From NCBI RefSeq assembly GCF_006538885.1, contig NZ_BJLY01000003.1, positions 496,001-560,000 on the forward strand: a DNA stretch of 64,000 bases, given 5' to 3'. The notes beneath the pieces are model-generated. The model saw only the letters and a list, made by a program, of their open reading frames with translations, was not told the origin of the DNA and did not search any database. The number at the start of each line of letters is the position of its first letter. Position 1 is the first letter of the stretch. Both the position numbers and the translations under genes were made by a program. The stretch comes from Gluconobacter roseus NBRC 3990. Lineage in GTDB: Bacteria > Pseudomonadota > Alphaproteobacteria > Acetobacterales > Acetobacteraceae. Positions 45,995 through 54,954 of the stretch are shown here, piece after piece.

Positions 45995-47566
45995 ATGCTT
46001 CAGGACGACCTGAAAACCCAGATGCGCGCCTATATGGAGTACCTGCGTGATGCGGTGGTCCTTGAGGCGACCCTTGGCACGGATGACCGTTCCACCGAAG
46101 TGCGCGGTCTGCTGGAAGACATTGCCAGCCTGTCCCCCAAGGTGACGTTTTCGGACAAGGGGCAGGGTACGCGTACGCCATCCTTCGTGATCCGCCGCCC
46201 CGGTACGGATGTTCAGGTCTGCTTCGCCGGTCTGCCGATGGGGCACGAGTTCACGTCTCTGGTTCTGGCGCTGCTTCAGGTCAGCGGGCATCCGCCGAAG
46301 ATCGAAGCGGATGTGGTCGAACAGATCCGCGCGCTGGACGGCGACTTCCATTTCGAGACGTATTTCTCCCAGTCCTGCCAGAACTGCCCGGATGTGGTGC
46401 AGGCGCTCAATGCCATGAGCGTGCTGAATCCGAAGATCCATCATACGGCTATTGATGGCGCGGATTTTCAGGATGAGGTGGAACGCCTCGGTATTCGTTC
46501 GGTGCCGCAGGTTTATCTGAACGGTGAGCCCTTTGCGTCGGGCCGGATGGAAGTGGCGGACATTCTTGCCAAGCTGGATACGGCTTCTGTTGCCCGTTCG
46601 GCGGAAAAGCTGAACGACATGGCGCCATTCGATGTGCTGGTGCTCGGAGCCGGGCCTGCAGGTGATGCAGCGGCGATTTATTCGGCGCGTAAGGGCCTGC
46701 GCACGGGTCTTGTGGCCGAGCGGTTTGGCGGTCAGGTCATGGATACGGCCGGGATCGAGAACTTCATTTCCGTGCAGGAAACGGAAGGGCCGAAACTCTC
46801 AGCAGCACTTGAGGCCCATGTGCGGCAGTATGACGTGCAGATCATCCCCTCACAGCTTGCTGCCAAGCTGATCCCGGCTACGGAAACCGCTGGCCTGCAC
46901 CAGATCGTTTTGGAAAGTGGTGCGACCCTGCGGTCAAAGACGGTCATTATCGCGACGGGTGCGCGCTGGCGGCATCTGGGTGTGCCGGGTGAGGACGAAT
47001 ATCGCACTAAAGGTGTGGCCTATTGCCCGCATTGTGACGGCCCGTTCTACAAGGGGCGTCCGGTTGTCGTGACGGGTGGCGGCAATAGTGGTGTGGAAGC
47101 GGCGATCGATCTTGCCGGTATCGTCTCACACGTCACCCTGCTTCAGCGTGGCGCGCATCTGAAGGCGGACAAGGTGCTGCAGGACAAGCTGCTGAGCCTG
47201 CCGAACGTGACGGTCCTGACCAATGCCCTGACCACGGAAATCGAGGGTAACGGCAAGGAAGTCACGGGCCTGACCTACAGCGACGGCGACGGCGGTCTGC
47301 ATCAGGTCAAGACGGATGGTGTGTTCGTCCAGATCGGCCTGCTGCCCAATACGGAATGGCTGAAGGGGGCGCTGAAACTGAGTCCCTATGGCGAGATCGT
47401 CATTAACGATCACTGCGCGACATCTGTGCCGGGCGTGTTTGCTGCCGGTGATGCGACGACTGTGCCTTACAAGCAGATCGTCATTGCCATGGGTGAGGGG
47501 GCAAAGGCGTCTCTGGCAGCCTTCGATTATCTGATTCGTCTGCCGGTAACGGCAAAAGCGGGTTGA
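45995..47566 (+). CDS. ahpF: Alkyl hydroperoxide reductase subunit F (flavoprotein)
   Basis: 523 residues, the normal AhpF length. The N-terminal double-thioredoxin domain (to ~200) carries the redox pair in [13 protein letters not shown]. The C-terminal thioredoxin-reductase-like part has the FAD motif [13 protein letters not shown], the active disulfide in YCPHCDGPF, the NADH-binding [16 protein letters not shown] and the second FAD motif [15 protein letters not shown]. It passes electrons from NADH to AhpC. It is 126 bases behind ahpC, with a hairpin between them. Confidence 0.97.
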   Translation: MLQDDLKTQMRAYMEYLRDAVVLEATLGTDDRSTEVRGLLEDIASLSPKVTFSDKGQGTRTPSFVIRRPGTDVQVCFAGLPMGHEFTSLVLALLQVSGHPPKIEADVVEQIRALDGDFHFETYFSQSCQNCPDVVQALNAMSVLNPKIHHTAIDGADFQDEVERLGIRSVPQVYLNGEPFASGRMEVADILAKLDTASVARSAEKLNDMAPFDVLVLGAGPAGDAAAIYSARKGLRTGLVAERFGGQVMDTAGIENFISVQETEGPKLSAALEAHVRQYDVQIIPSQLAAKLIPATETAGLHQIVLESGATLRSKTVIIATGARWRHLGVPGEDEYRTKGVAYCPHCDGPFYKGRPVVVTGGGNSGVEAAIDLAGIVSHVTLLQRGAHLKADKVLQDKLLSLPNVTVLTNALTTEIEGNGKEVTGLTYSDGDGGLHQVKTDGVFVQIGLLPNTEWLKGALKLSPYGEIVINDHCATSVPGVFAAGDATTVPYKQIVIAMGEGAKASLAAFDYLIRLPVTAKAG

Positions 47567-47613
47567 AGAAGCGGGGGATTGGGGATTTGCAGAACGCGGT
47601 GTAGGTTTCGATC

Positions 47614-48246
47614 ATGCATCCATATCTGATCCCCCTCCTGACCTTTGCCGCTGCCGCTGCGGTCTTTACGATCACGCCGGGCCTCGACACGGCCATGACG
47701 CTGCGAACCGCCACGACGTCCGGCTGGAAGGCCGGTCTGGCGGCCGTTACGGGGATCTGTCTCGGGCTGGGTATCTGGGGACTGGCGGCAGCTTTCGGGC
47801 TGACGGCGCTGCTGGCCGCGTCCGAGACGGCCTTTACGGTCGTCAAATGGGCTGGCGCGCTTTACCTCGCCTGGCTTGGGATCGGATTGATCCTGCATCC
47901 CCGGGCTTCGCTGGGGACTGCGGAGACGGTCCCGGTGCATGACGATGCCCGTGCGGCATTTCGCCGGGGCCTGCTGACCAATCTGCTCAACCCCAAGGTC
48001 GGCATTTTCTACATGACGTTCATGCCGCAGTTCATTCCGCCGCATGTGAACGTACAGGAGTTTTCGCTCCTGCTGACGGCCATTCAGGCCATCCTGTCCT
48101 TCTCGTGGCTGGCGCTTCTCGTCGCCCTGACCGTGCCGCTGGGACGGTTTCTTTCCAGCCCGGTGGTTGTGCGGCGGATGGACAGGTTGACGGGCGGGAT
48201 TTTCATTGCGTTCAGTCTCAAGCTTGCTCTCAGCCGCCGGGCCTGA
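47614..48246 (+). CDS. LysE/RhtB family amino-acid exporter
   Basis: A 210-residue inner-membrane protein with six hydrophobic helices. Family motifs are ITPGLDTAMTLRTATTSGWKAGLAAVTG after the first helix, WAGALYLAWLGI, and FRRGLLTNLLNPKVGIFYMTFMPQFIPP. LysE/RhtB carriers export amino acids or their homoserine-lactone-like analogues by proton antiport. The gene is a single unit between ahpF and a strong bidirectional terminator. The substrate is not predictable. Confidence 0.92.
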   Translation: MHPYLIPLLTFAAAAAVFTITPGLDTAMTLRTATTSGWKAGLAAVTGICLGLGIWGLAAAFGLTALLAASETAFTVVKWAGALYLAWLGIGLILHPRASLGTAETVPVHDDARAAFRRGLLTNLLNPKVGIFYMTFMPQFIPPHVNVQEFSLLLTAIQAILSFSWLALLVALTVPLGRFLSSPVVVRRMDRLTGGIFIAFSLKLALSRRA

Positions 48247-48255
48247 AACGTTAAC

Positions 48256-48287
48256 AAAAATGGCGGGGCCGAAGCCCCGCCATTTTT
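48256..48287. terminator. Bidirectional rho-independent terminator
   Basis: A 13-base perfect stem (AAAAATGGCGGGG and CCCCGCCATTTTT) with a short loop, flanked by A on the left and T on the right, lies between the convergent LysE gene and acnA. It will end both transcripts. Confidence 0.93.
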
Positions 48288-50981
48288 TCAGTCTGCTGAG
48301 GCCATTCCCCGCAGGACGTAGGGCAGGATGTCACCGTTGCGGTAATACTCCGCCTCATCGACCGTATCGACACGGCACAGCAGTGGGACGTCCTGTGTGC
48401 TGCCATCCTGACGGGTGACCGTCATGGTCAGAGTCGCGCGGGGCGTCAGGGTTTCGATGCCGTGGATGGCAATCGTCTCTGTTCCATCCAGCCCCAGCGT
48501 CTTGCGCGTCGTGCTTGGCTCGAAGGTCAGGGGCAGGACGCCCATGCCGACGAGGTTGGAGCGGTGGATACGCTCGAAGCTCTCCGCAATAACGGCCTTG
48601 ATGCCCAGCAGGCGCGTGCCTTTTGCGGCCCAGTCACGGGACGAGCCCATGCCGTATTCCTTGCCGCCGAACACGACGAGCGGCACGCCGTCCTGCGCAT
48701 AGCGGCTGGCGGCATCATAGATGGACATCTGCGCGCCATCGGGCTGATGCAGCGTGACGCCACCTTCGGTTCCGGGAGCCATCTCGTTGCGGATGCGGAT
48801 ATTGGCGAAGGTGCCCCGGACCATGACGCGGTCATTGCCGCGACGTGAGCCGTAGGAATTGAAATCCTTCACCGCAACCTGATGGTCCTGAAGGTACACA
48901 CCTGCAGGCGAAGAGGCCGCAATCGCACCAGCCGGGGAGATGTGGTCGGTCGTGATGTTGTCGCCCAGAAGTGCCAGAATCCGCGCTCCGGAAATGTCCT
49001 TCGTGGGCGCGGGTTTGGCGGTCAGACCGTCGAAATAGGGCGGGTTCTGCACATAGGTCGAGCCCGGCTGCCAGTCATAGGTGGGCGAGGTTCCGGCCGA
49101 GGCCAGGGCCTGCCATTCCTTCGTGCCTTCCGTGATGTGGCTGTAACGCTCGACGAAGGCTTCCCGCGTCACGGCAGAGCCGACGAGTTCTGCGATTTCG
49201 TGGTTGGTGGGCCAGATATCACGCAGATAAACCGGTGTGCCATCGGGTGCGTATCCCAGAACAGCCGTCGTGATGTCTTCGCGCATCGTCCCCAGCAAGG
49301 CATAGGCGACGACCAGCGGCGGGCTGGCGAGATAGTTGGCGCGGACATTGGGCGAAATCCGGCCTTCGAAGTTCCGGTTGCCGGACAGGACGGAGGTCGC
49401 CACCAGACCATTGCCTTCAATGGCGTCCACAAGTTCCTTCGCCAGCGGGCCGGAATTGCCGATGCAGGTCGTGCAGCCGTAGCCGACAGTCTCGAAACCC
49501 AGCGCGTCCAGATCGGCGCTCAGATTGGCGCGATCCAGATAATCCGTGACGACCTGCGAGCCCGGTGCGAGGGACGTTTTCACCCAGGCCTTCGGCATCA
49601 GGCCGAGTGCTCTGGCCTTGCGCGCCACCAGTCCGGCCGCCACCAGAACGGCCGGGTTGGACGTGTTGGTGCAGGACGTGATGGCGGCGATGACGATGGA
49701 GCCGTGCCCGATCGCATAATCCGTGCCAGCGACGGGCGCGGTCTTGTGGATGTCGGCGGATTTGACGCCCAATGCGTCTGTCAGGGCTTTTTCAAAAGCC
49801 GGGGTGGCGGCGGAGAGTTCGATGCGGTCCTGTGGGCGCTTGGGGCCGGAAATGCAGGACGTGACCGTGCCCAGATCCAGCGTCAGAACGTCCGAGAACA
49901 CCGGCTCCGGCGTGGAGGCATCGCGGAACATGCCCTGCGCCCGCAGCCAAGCTTCCGTCAGTGCAATGCGGTGTTCGTCACGGCCGGTCTGGCGCAGATA
50001 GTCGAGCGCCAGCGCATCCACGGGGAAGAAGCCGCAGGTCGCGCCATATTCCGGCGCCATGTTCGCGATGGTCGCACGGTCCGCGACCGGCAGATGATCC
50101 AGCGCCGGGCCAAAGAACTCCACGAACTTGCCGACTACGCCCTTGGCGCGCAGCATCTGCGTGACCGTCAGGACCAGATCGGTCGCGGTCGTGCCTTCCG
50201 GCAGACGCCCTTCCATTCTGAAACCCACGACATCGGGGATGAGCATGGAAATCGGCTGTCCGAGCATGGCAGCTTCGGCCTCGATCCCGCCGACGCCCCA
50301 GCCCAGAACGCCCAGACCATTGACCATGGTCGTGTGGGAATCCGTGCCATACAGCGTGTCGGGATAGGCGTAGGTGACGTCGCCCACGGTTCCCGTCCAG
50401 ACCACCTGGGACAGATATTCCAGATTGACCTGATGGCAGATGCCAGCCCCCGGCGGCACAACGCGAAACTGGTCGAACGCTTCCTGACCCCAGCGCAGGA
50501 ACGCATAACGCTCGCCATTGCGCTCGAATTCCAGCGAGACGTTCTGCTGGAGCGCGTCCTTGCGTCCGGCGACGTCCACCATCACGGAATGGTCAATCAC
50601 CAGATCGACGGGCACGAGCGGATTGACCTTCTGCGGATCACCGCCGAGCGAGACGATGCCGTCGCGCATGGCCGCCAGATCGACGACGGCCGGAACGCCG
50701 GTGAAGTCCTGCATCAGGATGCGCGCGGGCTTGAATGGCACTTCCTGCGTGGAGTGGGCGTTCTTCGTCCAGTCAACGATCGCCTGCGCGTCCTCGACGC
50801 GGTAGGTCGAACCATCCGTAAAGCGCAGGACGTTTTCGAGTAGCACTTTCAGGCTGACGGGCAGGCGCGAAATGTCGCCCAGCTTTTCAGCCGCGACGGG
50901 TAGGGAGAAATAGCGATAGGAGCGCCCCTCGATCGAAAGGTCGCGCTGGCAGTCCAGAAGGTCGTGTCCAACCTGTTTCAT
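48288..50981 (-). CDS. acnA: Aconitate hydratase A
   Basis: An 897-residue aconitase of the AcnA/IRP1 type. The 4Fe-4S ligands are one Cys in ITSCTNTSNP and two in YGCTTCIGNSGPL; active-site segments include DSHTTMVNGLGVLGWGVGG and, in the C-terminal swivel domain, YGMGSSRDWAAKGTRLLG. It isomerises citrate to isocitrate in the cytoplasm. The isocitrate dehydrogenase gene lies 33 bases upstream on the same strand, so citrate to 2-oxoglutarate is encoded by one operon. The stop sits inside a strong convergent terminator region. Confidence 0.97.
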   Translation of the reverse strand: MKQVGHDLLDCQRDLSIEGRSYRYFSLPVAAEKLGDISRLPVSLKVLLENVLRFTDGSTYRVEDAQAIVDWTKNAHSTQEVPFKPARILMQDFTGVPAVVDLAAMRDGIVSLGGDPQKVNPLVPVDLVIDHSVMVDVAGRKDALQQNVSLEFERNGERYAFLRWGQEAFDQFRVVPPGAGICHQVNLEYLSQVVWTGTVGDVTYAYPDTLYGTDSHTTMVNGLGVLGWGVGGIEAEAAMLGQPISMLIPDVVGFRMEGRLPEGTTATDLVLTVTQMLRAKGVVGKFVEFFGPALDHLPVADRATIANMAPEYGATCGFFPVDALALDYLRQTGRDEHRIALTEAWLRAQGMFRDASTPEPVFSDVLTLDLGTVTSCISGPKRPQDRIELSAATPAFEKALTDALGVKSADIHKTAPVAGTDYAIGHGSIVIAAITSCTNTSNPAVLVAAGLVARKARALGLMPKAWVKTSLAPGSQVVTDYLDRANLSADLDALGFETVGYGCTTCIGNSGPLAKELVDAIEGNGLVATSVLSGNRNFEGRISPNVRANYLASPPLVVAYALLGTMREDITTAVLGYAPDGTPVYLRDIWPTNHEIAELVGSAVTREAFVERYSHITEGTKEWQALASAGTSPTYDWQPGSTYVQNPPYFDGLTAKPAPTKDISGARILALLGDNITTDHISPAGAIAASSPAGVYLQDHQVAVKDFNSYGSRRGNDRVMVRGTFANIRIRNEMAPGTEGGVTLHQPDGAQMSIYDAASRYAQDGVPLVVFGGKEYGMGSSRDWAAKGTRLLGIKAVIAESFERIHRSNLVGMGVLPLTFEPSTTRKTLGLDGTETIAIHGIETLTPRATLTMTVTRQDGSTQDVPLLCRVDTVDEAEYYRNGDILPYVLRGMASAD

Positions 50982-51014
50982 GATGGGAATGTTCCTTGGA
51001 GGGCTGTCAGAATA

Positions 51015-52037
51015 TTACTGAATGACGCGCAGAAGGGCCTGCGTGACGTCCTGCGTGGTGGCCTTGCCGCCCAGATCGCGGGTACGGAGGCCTTCGACCT
51101 GAAGGATCTGCTTCATCGCACCGTCCAGACGCTGGGACAGGTCCTGCCGTCCGACATGGGCGAGCATCATGCTGCCCGCCATCATCAGTGCCAGCGGATT
51201 GGCGATGCCCTGTCCGGCGATGTCGGGCGCGGAGCCGTGCACGGCCTCGAAGATTCCCATTTTCTCGCCGATATTCGCACCCGGCGCCATACCAAGACCG
51301 CCCACGAGACCGGCCGTCAGGTCAGACAGGATATCGCCGAACAGATTGGTCGTGACGATGACGTCGTAGTTCTCGGGACGGATCACAAGCTCCATCGCGC
51401 AGGCGTCAACGATGCGCTCTTCCAGCGCCACGCGGCCTTCATATTCCGCGGCGACCTTGCGGCCTTCATGCAGGAACAGGCCGCTCAGGATTTTGAGGAT
51501 GTTCGCCTTGTGGACAAGCGTCACCTTCTTGCGGTTGTTCTTTACGGCATATTCGAAGGCAAAGCGGACGATCCGGTTGCATTCGGCGCGGGTATTGAAC
51601 CCGGCACCATACGCCACGGCTTCGGGGTCGCCATCCACGGCCATGTAATGCTCCATTGCGGCATACAGGCCTTCGATGTTCTCGCGGATCACGACCAGAT
51701 CAACGTTTTCATAGCGGCCGCCGGGGACGATCGTCTGGGTCGGGCGGACATTGGCATACAGGTCAAAGGCCTGACGCAGTGTGACGTTGATGGAGCGGAA
51801 GCCCTTGCCGACGGGGGTGGTCAGCGGACCTTTCAGGACGAGGCCTGTGCGGCGGATGCTGTCGAGCGTGGCCTCGGGCAGGGCGGTTCCGTGCTGGTCG
51901 AACGCGCCTACGCCTGCGCTCTGGTGATCCCAGAGGAAAGGGGTGCCGAGGGCATCCATGACAGTCGTGACTGACTGCATGATTTCCGGGCCAATTCCGT
52001 CACCGGCGATGAGTGTGGCGGGAATGGTCTTGGTCAT
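51015..52037 (-). CDS. icd: NAD-type isocitrate dehydrogenase
   Basis: 340 residues from ATG 52037 with AGGAAC upstream; a TTG at 52058 is less likely. It belongs to the short beta-decarboxylating dehydrogenase group, close to NAD-IDH and isopropylmalate dehydrogenase: IAGDGIGPEIM, GFRSINVTLRQAFDLYANVRP with substrate-binding Arg/Ser residues, VVIRENIEGLYAAMEH, and the catalytic Asp in NLFGDILSDL, with HGSAPDIAGQGIANP near the cofactor. Linkage to acnA argues for isocitrate over isopropylmalate. The product, 2-oxoglutarate, would mainly serve glutamate synthesis if the cycle is incomplete, as is known for Gluconobacter. Confidence 0.92.
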   Translation of the reverse strand: MTKTIPATLIAGDGIGPEIMQSVTTVMDALGTPFLWDHQSAGVGAFDQHGTALPEATLDSIRRTGLVLKGPLTTPVGKGFRSINVTLRQAFDLYANVRPTQTIVPGGRYENVDLVVIRENIEGLYAAMEHYMAVDGDPEAVAYGAGFNTRAECNRIVRFAFEYAVKNNRKKVTLVHKANILKILSGLFLHEGRKVAAEYEGRVALEERIVDACAMELVIRPENYDVIVTTNLFGDILSDLTAGLVGGLGMAPGANIGEKMGIFEAVHGSAPDIAGQGIANPLALMMAGSMMLAHVGRQDLSQRLDGAMKQILQVEGLRTRDLGGKATTQDVTQALLRVIQ

Positions 52038-52123
52038 GGCGCGTTCCTGTCGGGTCAAGGGATGTATCTGTGACGCGGGGGACCTTAAAGGGGTTTCATG
52101 GTGGAAACCAATGTTTGCGGGAA

Positions 52124-52148
52124 GGTTTCATCATACCTTAAAAGTATG
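52124..52148 (+). promoter_or_regulatory. Candidate LysR-type operator
   Basis: The inverted repeat CATAC (52132-52136) and GTATG (52144-52148) ends two bases before the LysR start. Further left, GGTTTC (52092-52097) pairs with GAAACC (52104-52109), and GGTTTC recurs at 52124-52129. The 110-base spacer is shared with icd-acnA, so these sites could serve self-repression and control of the divergent operon. Confidence 0.4.
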
Positions 52149-52150
52149 GG

Positions 52151-53077
52151 ATGATCGAACTCAGACATCTTCATGCCGTCATCGCTATCGCCGAGGAGCG
52201 CAATCTGACGCGTGCCGCCGAGCGTCTCGGGATTCAGCAGCCTCCGCTGACCCGGCTGCTCAAGGGTATGGAACAGGAACTCGGTGTTCAGCTCTTTGAA
52301 CGTCACGCTCGTGGCATGCGTCTGACGACTGCGGGACGCAGCATGCTCAAGGGGGCATATGATGTCATCGAGCGTATGGATGAGACGGTCGAGGATGTCC
52401 GGCGGATTGTACGCGGCGAGGCTGGTGAACTGTCGATCGGGTTCACCAACTCCGCGCTGTGTCATCCAAGCCTGCCTGACCTGCTGGGGCAGTTCCGCGA
52501 AACCTGGCCGGATGTGGGGCTGACGCTGACGGAAGGCAATTCCAGCCAGCTTCTGGGGGCGTTGCGGGAAGATACCGTGGATGTCGCCTTTGTCCGGACG
52601 TCCATTCCCTATGTGTCGGATGTGGTGGTTGAACTGATCGTGGAAGAGCCGATGGTAGTGGCCGTGCCGAAGAACCATCGTCTTGCAAAAGAGGCGCCTG
52701 CTGCGGGTCTGAAGCTGGCTGAACTCGAGGACGAGGACTTCATCCTGTATCAGAGCCAGTACAATAACGGCCTGTACAAGACGATCGTCGATGCCTGTCT
52801 GGGCGCAGGCTTTACGCCCCGTATTCGCCAGAAAGGTCCACAGCTTCTGGCCGCCCTGAACCTTGTTGCTGGGGGCTTAGGGATTTCACTCGTCCCCCAG
52901 TCCATGCAGCAGCATCACGCCGGACAGGTAGTCTATATCCCGCTCTCGTCCCGCACGGCCCTGACGGCGCCGCTTTATCTGGTGTTCCGTTCTGTCCGGA
53001 TGACGGGGGCCAAGCTGTATTTCATCCATCAGGCGCGGCGCATCCGGCAGGCATACAGCACTGTAAAAGCAGGATAA
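52151..53077 (+). CDS. LysR-family transcriptional regulator
   Basis: 308 residues. The winged helix-turn-helix is at residues ~1-60 (RNLTRAAERLGIQQPPLTRLLK, of which the QQPPLTR recognition helix resembles the BenM/CatM/AlsR group). The effector-binding domain follows from ~90 with GELSIGFTNSALCHPSLP. It transcribes away from icd-acnA across a short shared promoter region, the usual layout for a regulator of its neighbour. An aromatic or organic-acid effector is typical of this subgroup. The target is inferred from position only. Confidence 0.92.
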   Translation: MIELRHLHAVIAIAEERNLTRAAERLGIQQPPLTRLLKGMEQELGVQLFERHARGMRLTTAGRSMLKGAYDVIERMDETVEDVRRIVRGEAGELSIGFTNSALCHPSLPDLLGQFRETWPDVGLTLTEGNSSQLLGALREDTVDVAFVRTSIPYVSDVVVELIVEEPMVVAVPKNHRLAKEAPAAGLKLAELEDEDFILYQSQYNNGLYKTIVDACLGAGFTPRIRQKGPQLLAALNLVAGGLGISLVPQSMQQHHAGQVVYIPLSSRTALTAPLYLVFRSVRMTGAKLYFIHQARRIRQAYSTVKAG

Positions 53078-53085
53078 GTATGGTG

Positions 53086-54177
53086 TCAGGAGTCCGACGT
53101 AAGAGACGGGGTCTTTGCGCGTGAATCACTGATCCAGCTTTTAGTCAGTGTATAGGCGACGGACAGGATAAGAGGGCCGATGAAGATACCGACCAGTCCC
53201 AGTCCGCCGAGCCCTCCGATCACGCCGAGCATGATGAGAATGAGCGGAATATCGGCCTGTTTGCGGATCAGGAACGGGCGCAGGACGTTATCGATGATGA
53301 TCGTAATGATGGTGACCACGAGCAGGAGTGCTGCCGGGGCTAGACCACGGTCGAAATAGACCCAGACCACAGCCGGGAGCAGTGTGACGCCCGGCCCGGC
53401 CTGAAGCAGGCAGACCATGAAAGTCACGGCGGTCAGGATACTGACCCAAGGCGCCCCGGCAAGTTTCAGTCCGATCCCGGCCACGGCGGACTCGACAACT
53501 GCGGTGACGGTCACGCCAAATGCGACCCCCCGGATCGTATAGGCGGCGAGCTGGAGCATTTCCTTGCCGCGGCTGCCTGCCAAAATGGTGACAAGACTTT
53601 CTGCAACAGCGATCGCTGATTCAGCACGCATGAGTAGGACGCCCAGAATGATCAGCGTGAGCACGAACTGAAGGGCCAGGATACTGAAGCTTCCCGCATA
53701 GGCCAGGAATGTGTGGATCAGGGTTTCCGGAGCGGGAACAATCTGCCGGACCATTTCAGGGAATTGCATGTGCTGCAGGCGGGTCCAGAACGGTCCGATA
53801 TGTGGGCCCACTAGTGGAAGGCGCGCGAGCCATTTTGGCTCATCTGGAATATGAAGGGTCGAAGATGAAGAAAGCAGGCTGACAATATCGCCAAAATGAC
53901 TGGAAACCGTCGTGATGGCGAGCCAGAGCGGCAGAATGAAGACCAGCATCGCAATCAGAATGGTGAGAGAAACGGCGGCTCTGCGGCTGTTTCCGACAAG
54001 AGCCTGAAGGCGTCGCAACATGGGCCAGGTGGTCACCGCAATCGTAACGGCCCAGATCGTGGCAGGCAGGAACGGTTTGAGGATCCAGATGGCGCTGATG
54101 ACAATAGCACTCGCCAGCAGGGCAACCAGAACGGACCGGGTGCTGTCCTGTGAACCATTCTGGAAAAGATCTGGCAT
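53086..54177 (-). CDS. AI-2E family transporter (YdiK/PerM-like)
   Basis: A 363-residue inner-membrane protein with about eight helices. The family signature is in the C-terminal half: LLPAVVWVYFDRG, TIIIDNVLRPFLI and IPLILIMLGVIGGLGGLGLVGIFIGPLILSVAYTL region (shown here in parts). Members include TqsA, and others act as Na+/H+ antiporters; most are uncharacterised. It ends eight bases from the convergent LysR gene, without a terminator. It is the last ordinary gene before the AT-rich accessory region. Confidence 0.9.
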   Translation of the reverse strand: MPDLFQNGSQDSTRSVLVALLASAIVISAIWILKPFLPATIWAVTIAVTTWPMLRRLQALVGNSRRAAVSLTILIAMLVFILPLWLAITTVSSHFGDIVSLLSSSSTLHIPDEPKWLARLPLVGPHIGPFWTRLQHMQFPEMVRQIVPAPETLIHTFLAYAGSFSILALQFVLTLIILGVLLMRAESAIAVAESLVTILAGSRGKEMLQLAAYTIRGVAFGVTVTAVVESAVAGIGLKLAGAPWVSILTAVTFMVCLLQAGPGVTLLPAVVWVYFDRGLAPAALLLVVTIITIIIDNVLRPFLIRKQADIPLILIMLGVIGGLGGLGLVGIFIGPLILSVAYTLTKSWISDSRAKTPSLTSDS

Positions 54178-54954
54178 CAGGTCATCACCTTCAGGCTAAA
54201 ATGAGATCAAGAAAATATAACAGATATGATCAAGGTATGTATTTTTCGAATAAAATAAAGCTATGGATAGGCGATTTTTATGAAATTGCCCTATGGGGAT
54301 CATTAATTTCCAAAAGGCATTAATCCAATTTTCGCAAGCAATGCGGATGAGTGGTATTGTATTTTCCCATATAAGAAAATAGTCATCTATAATTATTATA
54401 TTGCAAAAATACTCTTTAATTTATCGAAGGTGTCATAACAATATTTAATATATAGAAATATACTTTTGGTCATCCCTGAAAATCATAAGTGAAATTTGCT
54501 AATATAAACGTTACTATAGGGAAGGTTTGGCACTTTATGGCAAAGGCCAGAATATATGTGCTGGCTACAGACCATAGACTTTGTGGTACGAGATGTTAGG
54601 GCTCTAACCCTAAGATGTGGGAACTGTCCCGCACGTAACCTTCTGAAAGTTGGCCGAAAAATCTCCCGGCGGCCTTTCCATGACTAAATCTGTTTCCATT
54701 TTTTTGGCAAACGTTCTGGTAAGGCCAACCCATGGCAGTCGTGCCATTTCCTTTGAAACGCAAGAAGATCTGCACTGGATAAATGTCTGTTCATAAAAGC
54801 TATGGGTTTTGGCTGATATGAACTATTGAGGGGATGGATGATCAAGAAGTCGGCATCACATTTTGGTTGAAGCGACAAGGGGCAGAGGGCTGATTACGGC
54901 TTTGCCTGACTGAAGGAGCGTGTCATCCTTCCGGAGACGCCGGAGAATGCCCTC
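54178..54954. other. AT-rich non-coding region at the border of the accessory part
   Basis: Nearly 780 bases without a supported gene. The first ~330 bases are extremely AT-rich for this genome and show no motif I recognise. From 54520 to 54645 there is a set of nested hairpins listed separately. Another inverted repeat, GGCCG/CGGCC, lies near 54652-54673. An open frame of 64 codons on the minus strand (54684-54878) has no ribosome site or recognisable similarity and is not called. Confidence 0.6.
54520..54645 (+). ncRNA. Candidate structured RNA of unknown type
   Basis: A closing helix GAAGGTT (54521-54527) with AACCTTC (54637-54643) encloses four hairpins in series: GCCAG/CTGGC (54546-54550, 54561-54565); ACCATAG/TTGTGGT with a three-base loop (54571-54587); TTAGGG/CCCTAA (54596-54601, 54608-54613); TGTGGGA/TCCCGCA with a four-base loop (54616-54622, 54627-54633). 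The whole is about 125 bases and resembles a multi-branched riboswitch or small RNA. It matches no class I know. The strand is arbitrary apart from the nucleoside hydrolase downstream. Chance folding is possible. Confidence 0.35.

Noticed and set aside
48882-50843. Plus-strand open frame of 653 codons opposite acnA
   Set aside because: Composition is typical of an antisense shadow (Arg/Gly/Asp rich), there is no ribosome site, and aconitase motifs in the other strand are unbroken.
54520-54645. Retron msr-msd reading of the folded region
   Set aside because: The closing inverted repeat fits superficially, but no reverse transcriptase gene or conserved branching-guanosine motif is near.
54684-54878. 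Minus-strand open frame of 64 codons in the AT-rich spacer
   Set aside because: No ribosome site, no plausible start and no recognisable family; it may be random or a decayed fragment.
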